DNA of 64,000 nt from Izhakiella capsodis. Lineage in GTDB: Bacteria; Pseudomonadota; Gammaproteobacteria; Enterobacterales; Enterobacteriaceae. Positions 51,217-59,996 of the stretch are shown piece by piece (the stretch's first letter is position 1; every line of letters begins with the position of its first letter). The stretch lies in the NCBI RefSeq assembly GCF_900115045.1, contig NZ_FOVC01000002.1, forward strand, positions 186,001 through 250,000, in the 5' to 3' direction. Both the position numbers and the translations under genes were made by a program. The notes under the pieces were generated by a model, which had not been told where the DNA came from, did no database searches, and was given only the letters and a program-made list of their open reading frames with translations.

Positions 51217-53586
51217 TTAGTTTAGTTTCCACTGATGGGATAATGTGCCATTAATATATAGAGGGCGTTTCTCTTTTTTAGGTAAAGTAACAATAATTTC
51301 CTTCCAGGAAGGGATGTAATCACCTCTTGACGAGATGGATAGTGATAACTTCCGCGGTGTAACTTCAAGCCTCCAATTAATCCACCGGGCATTGTTTTTT
51401 AAATAACCCCAGGATTCACCATCATCTTCAAAAATTACTCCATTAGAGGTGCTTTGACCTAATGTGGGAAATAATAATAGCTCACGACTATTATCAAGAT
51501 GCGGATTTACTGATTGCAAATATGCTGAAACAGGTATGCCGCTTCCAGCCCTGACAAATAACGGTAATTTTTCTAATGGTGCATCAACGTTAACCCATTG
51601 ACCACCACTATACCAAGTTTCACTGTCATATTCATACCATCCATGGTCATTTTCAGGTAACCATAATGAACGAGTGCGAGCATTAGGTTCGACAACACTG
51701 GCAACAAGCAGATCACGTCCTAATAAGAATTCATCACACTCTGCAAATGTCTGCTCATCATATTGATGATCTAAGAATGTTGGACGTAAAATGGGTTCAT
51801 CATCGGAATGTGCTTGCCATAATAATGTATATAAATAAGGCATTATACGATAGCGTAACTGTATAGCTGAACGAATCGAATCGATGACGGAAGGATACAT
51901 CCAGGGTTCATTTACGGTTTTATCATCATTCCATGAATGTATCGTGAAACGTGGATGCATGACGCCATTTTGTACCCAGCGTACAAACAGTTCTGCATCT
52001 GGCCTATCACCTGAAAATCCGCCGACATCATGGCCGACGTTAAACAAACCAGATAAACTCATACCCAGACCCATGCGAATATTATAGCGCAGCGTATCCC
52101 AATTTGTACGGTTATCACCACTCCAGGTTTGGACATATCTCTGCATACCAGCACAGCCAGAGCGTGATATCAGATAAGGCCTTTTTTCTGGTGATGATTC
52201 GATCTGGGCTTCCATAGAAGCACGCATCATTAATAATGGCATGACAGGTCGAATATGTTTTATTGCTATTGGCTTACCAAATCCAAAACAACGTGCTTCA
52301 CCATCCCATACTTCATACTCATTATTGTCATTCCAGGTTGAATCTATTCCCATATCTAACAATTGAGTTTTAACATTACTTTTCCACCAGAATATTGTCG
52401 CAGGGTTAGTAAAATCTAAATGGGAACCCTCATCATCCCAGAAGCAAGAAATTTCAGGTTTATTTTCTTCTGAATCGATAATAAATAAACTATTGTCAGC
52501 AACTTCTTGATATCTTGGATGGTCTTGTAACAAGCAGGGTTTAATGTTTGCCGCGAGCTTAAACCCTGCATCATGGAATGATTTTGTCATTAATTTAGGG
52601 TTGGGAACTTTATCATAATTCCAATTAAACACATATCTTTTATCTTTGATCGATGTATAACCTGAAGATAACTGGAAAGAGTCGCAAGGTATTGCATGCT
52701 TTTCGCATAACTCGATAAATTTAAGAAGTTGCTGTTGAGCATCAGGGGCATCAGTATAATGCATTGTTGACCCACTGTACCCTAAACTCCATTTTGGTCC
52801 AAAAATTGTTTTTCCGGTGAGTCTGACAAATCTTTTGGTAATATCAAGAATTTTACTACCGGAGAATATATAGTAATCAATATCGCCAGATTCACTTTGC
52901 CAACGACGATAAGGCTTGTGATAGTTGTCTAACTCATTACCCAAATCGATCCAGCAGCTGCTTAAATTGTCATAAAAAATACCAAAGCTGATATTTTCAC
53001 GCTGAGTAATAATAAAAGGAACGTGTTTGTATAATGGGTCTGTACTAAAGGCATTATAACCCATAGCATCTAAATTTCTCATCTCGTAACGGTTGCCGTT
53101 TCGCAAGAGTGGGCCGGTTTTTTCGCCTAATCCGTAATATCTTTCATCTTTATATCTACTTTGATAATGCGCCGCACCATTACCCTGTGTATCTAATAAA
53201 TAAGCACTTGTTGTTCTATCTTTTGTCAGGAAAGACCAGCTATCATTTGCATCATTCCGGTATGACCATTCTAGCCAAAGAGGTTGATGAACAGTAACAC
53301 GCATCAGATTAGTTGATATTATAAGATGATCATCAAACTCCTCAAGTGTAAATTCAGGCAATTCAAAACCACTGTAATCATCTCTTAGCCGACCTTCCCA
53401 GGGTATATCATTACTGGGATCAATACTCCAGGTTCTGTCTAAACTAGATTCGCCATTCACCTTAACGTTCACACGAAATAGTTTCTCATCCAAAACTGAA
53501 ATATAAAATATATGTTTATCTTCAACAAGAATCTCAATTTTATGACTACCTTTGTTTTTTAATTCCCATTTTTTTAATTTCTTCAT
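51217..53586 (-). CDS. GH31 alpha-glycosidase (YicI-like)
   Basis: A 789-residue cytoplasmic GH31 enzyme; there is no signal peptide. An N-terminal beta domain (about 1-240) precedes the catalytic barrel with the nucleophile block WNDNNEYEVWDGE and the acid/base region SGDNRTNWDTLRYNI and FNVGHDVGGFSGDRPDAELFVRW. C-terminal beta domains include DGESWGYLKNN. Length and wording fit the alpha-xylosidase/alpha-glucosidase group. The adjacent MFS hexuronate-type transporter, uxuA and uxaC suggest that the substrate carries glucuronate (inference). The gene is AT-rich relative to the flanking all genes and has a strong terminator. It is read in the same direction as the MFS gene, 19 bases behind it. 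Confidence 0.88.
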   Translation of the reverse strand: MKKLKKWELKNKGSHKIEILVEDKHIFYISVLDEKLFRVNVKVNGESSLDRTWSIDPSNDIPWEGRLRDDYSGFELPEFTLEEFDDHLIISTNLMRVTVHQPLWLEWSYRNDANDSWSFLTKDRTTSAYLLDTQGNGAAHYQSRYKDERYYGLGEKTGPLLRNGNRYEMRNLDAMGYNAFSTDPLYKHVPFIITQRENISFGIFYDNLSSCWIDLGNELDNYHKPYRRWQSESGDIDYYIFSGSKILDITKRFVRLTGKTIFGPKWSLGYSGSTMHYTDAPDAQQQLLKFIELCEKHAIPCDSFQLSSGYTSIKDKRYVFNWNYDKVPNPKLMTKSFHDAGFKLAANIKPCLLQDHPRYQEVADNSLFIIDSEENKPEISCFWDDEGSHLDFTNPATIFWWKSNVKTQLLDMGIDSTWNDNNEYEVWDGEARCFGFGKPIAIKHIRPVMPLLMMRASMEAQIESSPEKRPYLISRSGCAGMQRYVQTWSGDNRTNWDTLRYNIRMGLGMSLSGLFNVGHDVGGFSGDRPDAELFVRWVQNGVMHPRFTIHSWNDDKTVNEPWMYPSVIDSIRSAIQLRYRIMPYLYTLLWQAHSDDEPILRPTFLDHQYDEQTFAECDEFLLGRDLLVASVVEPNARTRSLWLPENDHGWYEYDSETWYSGGQWVNVDAPLEKLPLFVRAGSGIPVSAYLQSVNPHLDNSRELLLFPTLGQSTSNGVIFEDDGESWGYLKNNARWINWRLEVTPRKLSLSISSRGDYIPSWKEIIVTLPKKEKRPLYINGTLSHQWKLN

Positions 53587-53605
53587 TGAAAATTAACCTT
53601 CTGGT

Positions 53606-54916
53606 TCAGAGTTTTATTTTATTGCATTTTCTGTCGGCAATAAAAGCAATCAAGAAAATAGCACCGATTAAATCAAAGAATCCCATTGCAATAAATAGAG
53701 GATTAAAGCCGATTTTATCTGCAGTCACGCCAATGATGAGAGAAAAGATGAAACTAGCGATCCAGGCACAAGAACCTCTCATACCATTGACGGTTGCCAT
53801 TTGACCCTTATCGAAAGATTCAACAACTAAAGCGCTTAGCATACAAGAAATAATTTGATGACCAAAGCCGCCAATAGAGATAAGAACAATAGCAATATAA
53901 GGGTCTCGTGTAATCGCAATGATAGCCAAGGAAAGCATTAAGAATGCACCGGTAACAGAGCTTGCGACAATAGAGTTTATTTGACTGAAACCGAAAATAC
54001 GTATATAGATGCGAGTTAAATATCCACTGAATATACTACCCAAATCAGCGCAAAGAAATGGTAGCCATATAAATATCACGATTTCTTTTAGGTTCATACC
54101 ATATTCCTGGGCTAAATATAATGGTACCCAGAAACTCATTACTGCCCAGGCCGGTTCAGCCATAAATGCCGGTATGGCAATCCCATAGAAACGCTTGTTT
54201 TTGGCAACTATTTTCAATGCTGTAAAGAAAGGCAATTTAACCGCAGGTGCTTCATTATCTTGCTGAATAAATGATAGTTCTTTTTTACTGAGATTAGTGT
54301 GTTTATCTGGTGAATTATAAAATATCCACCATAAAGCTACCCAAACTAATGCAATTCCACCTGTAAATATAAACGCACCTTGCCAACCCAATAATGAATG
54401 GGCAAAGTAAATGATGGGCGGTGCTAACATTGCACCCACAGAGAAACCTACCCCAGCCCAGCCGGCAGCGATGGGGCGTTCTTTTTTCGGAAACCATTCG
54501 CCAATCGTTTTTGCATTTGCAGGCGTTGCTGCTGACTCAGCCCCCCCCATAATAAATCGCAAAACTAACAATTGAATATAATTACTGGCCCCCGCATGGA
54601 ACATACAGGCTAATGCCCATATCACTGCACAAATGAGAAAACCTAACTTCAAGCCAATGACATCAATCAACCAACCACATATAGGTTGGAAAATTGTATA
54701 AGCTAATTGAAACGCGCCAACGATCCATGAGTATTGTTCAGTGCTAATGTGGAGGTCGACTTTTAGCTCAGGAGCAAGAATACCTAAAGAATTACGCGTA
54801 ATATAATTAACTGTAACGCCAAGCAAAAATAAAGCCAGCATCCACCACCTTAACTTAGGGATGATGCGCTTCTTTTTCTCTACGCCAGTAGGAATAGAAT
54901 TTAACCCTTGGCTCAT
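53606..54916 (-). CDS. MFS transporter, ACS/hexuronate type
   Basis: A 436-residue major-facilitator protein with 12 membrane segments in the anion:cation symporter group (ExuT, GudP, UxuT relatives): NYITRNSLGILAPEL after helix 1, QPICGWLIDVIGLKLGF, RFIMGGAESAATPANAKTIGEWFPKKER and GFSVGAMLAPPII. These transporters move hexuronates, hexonates or related glycosides with protons. The gene leads the GH31 gene by 19 bases and is divergent from uxuA. Two UxuR-like sites lie in the divergent region. The likely substrate is a glucuronoside that GH31 then cleaves. Confidence 0.88.
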   Translation of the reverse strand: MSQGLNSIPTGVEKKKRIIPKLRWWMLALFLLGVTVNYITRNSLGILAPELKVDLHISTEQYSWIVGAFQLAYTIFQPICGWLIDVIGLKLGFLICAVIWALACMFHAGASNYIQLLVLRFIMGGAESAATPANAKTIGEWFPKKERPIAAGWAGVGFSVGAMLAPPIIYFAHSLLGWQGAFIFTGGIALVWVALWWIFYNSPDKHTNLSKKELSFIQQDNEAPAVKLPFFTALKIVAKNKRFYGIAIPAFMAEPAWAVMSFWVPLYLAQEYGMNLKEIVIFIWLPFLCADLGSIFSGYLTRIYIRIFGFSQINSIVASSVTGAFLMLSLAIIAITRDPYIAIVLISIGGFGHQIISCMLSALVVESFDKGQMATVNGMRGSCAWIASFIFSLIIGVTADKIGFNPLFIAMGFFDLIGAIFLIAFIADRKCNKIKL

Positions 54917-54974
54917 GATTTCACTCCGGAAATAAGTTTTTTATATATCTATCCATGTATCTCGTAATGATGTA

Positions 54975-54988
54975 ATTGGTAAACCAAA
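54975..54988. promoter_or_regulatory. UxuR/ExuR-like operator 1
   Basis: ATTGGTAAACCAAA fits the UxuR/ExuR pattern TTGGT-N2-ACCAA. It lies 59 bases before the MFS start. Confidence 0.6.
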
Positions 54989-55125
54989 CTGTTCCATATC
55001 GCTAATAACTCCATGTAAATCATTATTTATAGATAAAAAAATAGCATTGTGATTTAGACCATACTTTTATGATTGGGCGATCAATTTATTGAAAATATGT
55101 GATCAGTTTAACTTTCCTGGCATAG

Positions 55126-55140
55126 ATTGGTTGACCAAAT
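55126..55140. promoter_or_regulatory. UxuR/ExuR-like operator 2
   Basis: ATTGGTTGACCAAAT carries the same ATTGGT-N2-ACCAAA core as site 1, 151 bases away and 133 bases before uxuA. A possible CRP half-site TGTGATCA is at 55099-55106. Confidence 0.6.
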
Positions 55141-55272
55141 TTAGATGGGATCACATTATAGCCAAGTATGAATTTTATTACTTCATTATCAGTTACTTAA
55201 CTTAATATAAAACGATAAATATACCATTCCTGGATGACCAGAAGATTTTATTATTATTTCTAGGAGTTACTC

Positions 55273-56457
55273 ATGAAACAAACTTGGCGTTGGTATGGAC
55301 CTGCAGATCCGGTGACTCTATCTGATATCCGTCAGGCAGATGCAACGGGCATCGTAACCGCACTGCATCACATCCCTAACGGTGAAGTCTGGACTATCGA
55401 AGAAATCCAAAAGAGAAAAGACCTGATTGAAGCCAATAATCTGGAATGGAGTGTGGTAGAAAGTGTACCTATTCATGAAGATATAAAAACACAGACCGGA
55501 GACTATGAAAAATGGATTGCTAATTATCAACAGTCTTTACGTAATCTGGCTGCCTGTGGCATCTATACGGTATGTTATAATTTCATGCCAGTTCTTGATT
55601 GGACCAGAACTGATCTTGCCTATGAGCTACCAAACGGTTCGAAAGCCCTACGGTTTGATCAAATTGAGTTTGCTGTATTCGAAATTTATTTACTCAAGCG
55701 CGAAGGGGCTGAAAAAGACTATACGCCTGAAGAGTGTATACAGGCAAAATCGCGATTTGAGACTATGAGTGATGATGAAAAACAAAAATTAATTAATAAC
55801 ATCATTGCAGGCCTTCCCGGTGCTGAAGAGGGATATACACTGACACAATTCAGTCAGCAGTTGAAACGTTATGCTGATATTGATAAAGCGAAATTACGTG
55901 AGCATTTTACCTATTTTCTGAAAGAAATCATTCCTGTTGCTGAGGAGTGCGGCCTTAAGATGGCGGTACACCCCGACGATCCGCCACGTCCGATCCTTGG
56001 TCTTCCGCGTATTGTTTCTACTATTGAAGATATGCAGTGGATGGCTGATACCGTAAACAGTGATGCGAATGGTTATACAATGTGCACTGGTTCTTATGGC
56101 GTCCGTGCAGATAATGATCTTGTCAATATGGTTAATACTTTTGGGCCTCGAATTCATTTTTTGCATTTGCGCTCAACCATCAGAGAAGAAAATCCTTATA
56201 CTTTCCATGAAGCAGCTCATCTTTCCGGTGATGTGGATATGTATAGCGTAATTTGTGCGATCGCTGCTGAAGAACATCGTCGTTATAAAAGTGGGGATAC
56301 ATCGCTTATCCCTATGCGCCCCGATCATGGTCACCAGATGCTGGATGATCTGAATAAGAAAACCAATCCAGGCTATTCAGCAATTGGACGCCTTAAAGGC
56401 CTTGCCGAAATTAGAGGTATGGAGATGGGTATTAAGCGCGCATTCTATTCAAAATAG
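55273..56457 (+). CDS. uxuA: D-mannonate dehydratase UxuA
   Basis: A 394-residue enzyme dehydrating D-mannonate to 2-keto-3-deoxygluconate. The start MKQTWRWYGPADPVTLSDIRQADATGIVTALHHIP, the metal-binding blocks KMAVHPDDPPRPILGLPR and FLHLRSTIREE, and the end MRPDHGHQMLDD are typical. CTAGGAG precedes ATG 55273. It leads uxaC by 63 bases. The fructuronate reductase UxuB that normally makes its substrate is not in the cassette. Confidence 0.95.
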   Translation: MKQTWRWYGPADPVTLSDIRQADATGIVTALHHIPNGEVWTIEEIQKRKDLIEANNLEWSVVESVPIHEDIKTQTGDYEKWIANYQQSLRNLAACGIYTVCYNFMPVLDWTRTDLAYELPNGSKALRFDQIEFAVFEIYLLKREGAEKDYTPEECIQAKSRFETMSDDEKQKLINNIIAGLPGAEEGYTLTQFSQQLKRYADIDKAKLREHFTYFLKEIIPVAEECGLKMAVHPDDPPRPILGLPRIVSTIEDMQWMADTVNSDANGYTMCTGSYGVRADNDLVNMVNTFGPRIHFLHLRSTIREENPYTFHEAAHLSGDVDMYSVICAIAAEEHRRYKSGDTSLIPMRPDHGHQMLDDLNKKTNPGYSAIGRLKGLAEIRGMEMGIKRAFYSK

Positions 56458-56520
56458 AAACTCCTGCTGTTTGATATTGGCGCTAGTCAATCTGTTGCCA
56501 GACTATAATTGGGTGATCCT

Positions 56521-57942
56521 ATGAAATCATTTCTTTGTGAAGATTTTTTACTGCACAGTGATATTGCTTGCCATCTTTATCATGGCTACGCAGAAGCAAT
56601 GCCAATATATGACTATCACTGCCACCTGAGTCCTAAAGAAATAGCAGAAAATCGACGTTTCGATAACCTTAGTCAAATTTGGTTAGAAGGCGACCATTAT
56701 AAATGGCGTGGTATGCGATCAGCGGGTATTTCTGAAAATCTTATCACTGGGCATAGCAGTGATTATGACAAATTCTTAGCATGGTCTGAAACCGTTCCTA
56801 TGACGCTCGGTAATCCCCTCTATCATTGGACACATTTAGAATTACGTCGTCCTTTTGGTATCACAGGTAAAGTATTAAATCCGGAGACAGCGGAAGAGAT
56901 CTGGCATGAAGCCAATGAAAAATTGACCCAGGATGAGTTTTCAGCCCGTGGCATAATGAAGCAAATGAATGTTCAAATGGTCGGGACTACCGATGATCCC
57001 ACTGACACCCTGGAGTATCATCAGAAAATTGCTCAAGATAGCAGTTTTAATGTTGAGGTTAGGCCAAGCTGGCGACCAGACCGTGTTTTTAAAATTGAAC
57101 AGCCTGATTTTCCTGACTATATGAATAAACTCGGACAGTGTGCCGATGTTGATATTCAGCGTTTCAGTGATTTGCTCACGGCTCTGGAACACCGATTAAT
57201 GTATTTCTCCTTACATGGTTGCATTGCTTCTGATCATGGTATTGAAATATTGCGTTATGAACCGCTCCCCGAAGAATCGGTGCTGGATCGTATTCTGCAA
57301 AAAAGATTGACGGGCGAAATGCCCAATGAAAAAGAAATAGCCCAATTCTCAACAGCCGTATTGGTCTGGCTTGGTAAACAATATGCGAAAAATAATTGGG
57401 TAATGCAGCTACATATTGGCGCTCTACGTAATAATAATACACGTATGTTTCATCAACTCGGCGCCGATAGCGGTTTTGATTCGATCGGTGATACACCCGT
57501 AGCTTATCCACTTTCACGCTTACTGGATGAAATGGATAAAACAGATGAACTACCAAGAACAATTATTTATTGCCTGAACCCGCGTGATAATGAAGTTGTT
57601 GCTACGATGATAGGAAATTTCCAGGGCGGAGGAATAGCAGGGAAAATTCAGTTTGGATCTGGCTGGTGGTTCAACGATCAAAAAGATGGTATGCAGCGAC
57701 AACTGGAACAGTTATCTCAATTGGGGTTGTTAAGCCAATTTGTGGGTATGCTGACGGATTCACGCAGTTTCCTATCTTACACTCGTCATGAATACTTTCG
57801 ACGTATTCTATGTAATATGCTTGGTACTTTGGTTGTAAATGGCGAAATTCCACGGGACGAAAAAGTGTTAGGTGCGATGGTACAAAACATTTGCTTTAAC
57901 AATGCACGACATTATTTTTCTGCTGGAGAAGTATCAGGTTAA
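56521..57942 (+). CDS. uxaC: glucuronate isomerase UxaC
   Basis: A 473-residue isomerase converting D-glucuronate to D-fructuronate (and galacturonate to tagaturonate). Metal-site motif YDYHCHLSPKEIAENRRF, then TDDPTDTLEYH, RPSWRPD and the C-terminal MLTDSRSFLSYTRHEYFRRILC are all present. The frame is open from TTG 56509; ATG 56521 is preferred. It is followed by a hairpin terminator. Together with UxuA it supplies two of the three steps from glucuronate to KDG. Confidence 0.95.
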   Translation: MKSFLCEDFLLHSDIACHLYHGYAEAMPIYDYHCHLSPKEIAENRRFDNLSQIWLEGDHYKWRGMRSAGISENLITGHSSDYDKFLAWSETVPMTLGNPLYHWTHLELRRPFGITGKVLNPETAEEIWHEANEKLTQDEFSARGIMKQMNVQMVGTTDDPTDTLEYHQKIAQDSSFNVEVRPSWRPDRVFKIEQPDFPDYMNKLGQCADVDIQRFSDLLTALEHRLMYFSLHGCIASDHGIEILRYEPLPEESVLDRILQKRLTGEMPNEKEIAQFSTAVLVWLGKQYAKNNWVMQLHIGALRNNNTRMFHQLGADSGFDSIGDTPVAYPLSRLLDEMDKTDELPRTIIYCLNPRDNEVVATMIGNFQGGGIAGKIQFGSGWWFNDQKDGMQRQLEQLSQLGLLSQFVGMLTDSRSFLSYTRHEYFRRILCNMLGTLVVNGEIPRDEKVLGAMVQNICFNNARHYFSAGEVSG

Positions 57943-57964
57943 TATCAAGTCGTATCGTGCTGAG

Positions 57965-58003
57965 CCGTAACTGTTCTACTGGAGTAAAACAGTTACGGTT
58001 ATT
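57965..58003 (+). terminator. terminator after uxaC
   Basis: CCGTAACTGT (57965-57974) pairs with ACAGTTACGG (57989-57998), followed by TTATTC. The T tract is weak. Confidence 0.6.
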
Positions 58004-58202
58004 CAGTAACTTTGAAGCATTGAGTCATCTTGAGTTGGAAAATAAGAGGGCTGGTAGGCACAGATATAAATAACAGGGGGAGGATGAGGGGAAGATATTC
58101 AGCTGTTGTCGAGTCACCCTTTTTACCGGTATATCGATCGCATATTTAATTTAGTTTCTGCATCGAATTTGTACTCATAAGAGACGTTATTCGCGTGTAC
58201 AC

Positions 58203-58500
58203 ATGGAAAATATTGTCATAAAAACCGCCACTGTTTATGACAGTACCAGGACTCAAGTTGTGCCTATGGTTTCAACCGAAGGTGGAGAGGATAAATCCAC
58301 TCAACACGCCAGCCCTGCCGACTTCCTTGCGGATGCAGCTAAAAAAGGCTTTTCTCACCGCTTATGACCACGACCAACCTGCCGCAAGCAGCATTCCTTC
58401 CTGGAAAATGAAGCCCCACGGTTTGTATGAACCGTTGATGAAGCGTGTCGATCTCAATCACGCCACAGAAATCATCGCCCATCCTGTTATCCCAAATTTG
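58203..58500 (+). pseudogene. unidentified broken ORF
   Basis: ATG 58203 opens a 54-codon frame (MENIVIKTATVYDSTRTQ...PADFLADAAKKGFSHRL). Beyond it another frame continues with AYDHDQPAASSIPSWKMKPHGLYEPLMKRVDLNHATEI, which reads like ordinary protein. A frameshift near 58355-58370 would join them. I do not recognise the product. It lies in the debris between uxaC and the ABC ATPase remnant. Confidence 0.35.
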
Positions 58501-58514
58501 ATTTGTCAGTCCTA

Positions 58515-58784
58515 TCAGTTGAGGGCGCGCACGAAGGGGATGAACGGCTTCAGTCCCGTGGTCTGTGAGTTGGCGAACCGCGTTTTGCTGTCGCCTTGAT
58601 CCCAGACATTCCCCAGGTGCATAAACACCACGCGGTCGCCCACTTCGCGGACAATGTCCATGCGCTGTTGCTGGCCGCAGGAGAGGCCTGACGGGTAGTA
58701 ATCCACACGGTCACTCAGCCCCACTTTTTTCAGCATGCACTGCGCCAGCTCCTGACAGTTGGCGGCGCTTTTGTTCTGCCCCCG
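58515..58784 (-). pseudogene. remnant of an amino-acid ABC transporter ATPase (HisP/ArtP type)
   Basis: The minus strand reads LAQCMLKKVGLSDRVDYYPSGLSCGQQQRM, the region before and at the ABC signature (normally LSGGQQQR), then jumps directly to REVGDRVVFMHLGNVWDQGDSKTRFANSQTT, which belongs after the H-loop. About 45 residues with Walker B and the H-loop are missing, and the N-terminal half with Walker A is absent. The 5' side ends exactly where the right copy of the allB repeat begins, so this break is part of the rearrangement. Confidence 0.8.
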
Positions 58785-58785
58785 G

Positions 58786-59200
58786 TGCGTAACGAAGTCA
58801 TTTATGATCTTGAGCAGGGCTTTGCGCCGACACCGATGGGCAAGTTGATTCTCAAACGTCAGCCGCAGTAATTGCTCTCAGCGTCCATCATCCGACAGGC
58901 GTTTTTTTCTCGTCTGAAGGTATAGCAAACAAAGCACCAGATCGGGATGACCGGTATTGTCGGCACGTTAGGTGATGGAGCCGGGAGTATTCAACAGCCC
59001 ATCTTCGACGGGTTATTCAGCATCCTGGCGTGCTGGACAGCAGCGAGCACGATCGTTATCTGTTCTGTTGCCAGCGTCCTTAAAACCCGTCAGCGTCCGG
59101 GTGCCTGAGGCAATTAAAAAAGCCACGGTTTCCACCGTGGCAAGTCCAACATAACTCAAGATTAACCCGGATTTCAGACGCCCCGGATTTTAAGTACAGC
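58786..59200. repeat. right copy of the direct repeat (allB 3' fragment plus intergenic)
   Basis: Positions 58786-58872 encode an allB tail, NEVIYDLEQGFAPTPMGKLI..., with stop, differing from the intact gene's tail at several residues. The following 330 bases match the region after allB at 50671-51000. It ends at the allE stop codon, so this copy preserves the ancestral allB-allE junction. Confidence 0.85.
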
Positions 59201-59986
59201 CTAAAGTTCAACGTCGCGGTTGCAGTCTTTTGAATAGATATAGCTGAAAGGCTCGCCGCGACCGACTCCGTAACCTGCCTGAAGTGCATATGCACCCATA
59301 AAGATATAATCGTCTTTTTTAACCGGCACCCAGTTATTGTCCAGGTTATACATACCCTGACCGGAAAGAATATAAGCGCCGTGCTCCTGTACGTGTGTTT
59401 CGATATAGCCGTGGCTGGCGCCTGGCTCGAAGGTGAGAATATGCATATTGAAATCAAATGCCGGGTCTTTTGGCAGGAAATCGACCAGAGTAACATCATC
59501 CATGCCTTCATAATGGATGCGTTCCAGCTGGCCGGCATTGCCGCTGACAATATGCGGGGCGAGATTTCCTGCTGGCTTATAGCGGCGTTTGTAGAGGAAA
59601 GCTTTGCTGTCAGCGGGCTGGTTGTTGATAAATGTCATAGGTTCATCTGGCGTGGCATAAAGGTAGCCACCCTGGGTGAGATGAAAGGACTCGCCTGCTA
59701 CTTGTGCCGTTACCTTGCCTTCGATAACGTACAGGAAAGTTTCAATGCCTTCGCCGCCGATCCCTTGCAGATTGCCGCCATTTTGATGCAGGGTGACCAG
59801 ATAGTCGACGAAGGACGCGCCGATTTTCGGGGTTGATAATATGGTGACATCGCATTTTTCAAAACCCGGGACGATATTTTTAACCAGACCGTCAGGCGTT
59901 AAGATTGCATAATTGCCATGGCGTACAATCGATCGGCTGGCCAGTAAATCATCACGATAGCCAACGATGTTATTTAAATATCCCAT
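59201..59986 (-). CDS. allE: (S)-ureidoglycine aminohydrolase AllE
   Basis: A 261-residue double-cupin Mn enzyme converting (S)-ureidoglycine to (S)-ureidoglycolate and ammonia. It matches E. coli YlbA/AllE: MGYLNNIVGYRDDLLASRSIVRHGNYAILTPDGLVKN, the first cupin GGEGIETFLYVIEGKV, and the second with MHILTFEPGASHGYIETHVQEHGAYILSG (metal ligands His, Glu, His, Gln region). It follows allC by 10 bases on the minus strand, so allC-allE form an operon. GAGGAAAG precedes ATG 59986. Confidence 0.95.
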   Translation of the reverse strand: MGYLNNIVGYRDDLLASRSIVRHGNYAILTPDGLVKNIVPGFEKCDVTILSTPKIGASFVDYLVTLHQNGGNLQGIGGEGIETFLYVIEGKVTAQVAGESFHLTQGGYLYATPDEPMTFINNQPADSKAFLYKRRYKPAGNLAPHIVSGNAGQLERIHYEGMDDVTLVDFLPKDPAFDFNMHILTFEPGASHGYIETHVQEHGAYILSGQGMYNLDNNWVPVKKDDYIFMGAYALQAGYGVGRGEPFSYIYSKDCNRDVEL

Positions 59987-59996
59987 TAATCTTTCC

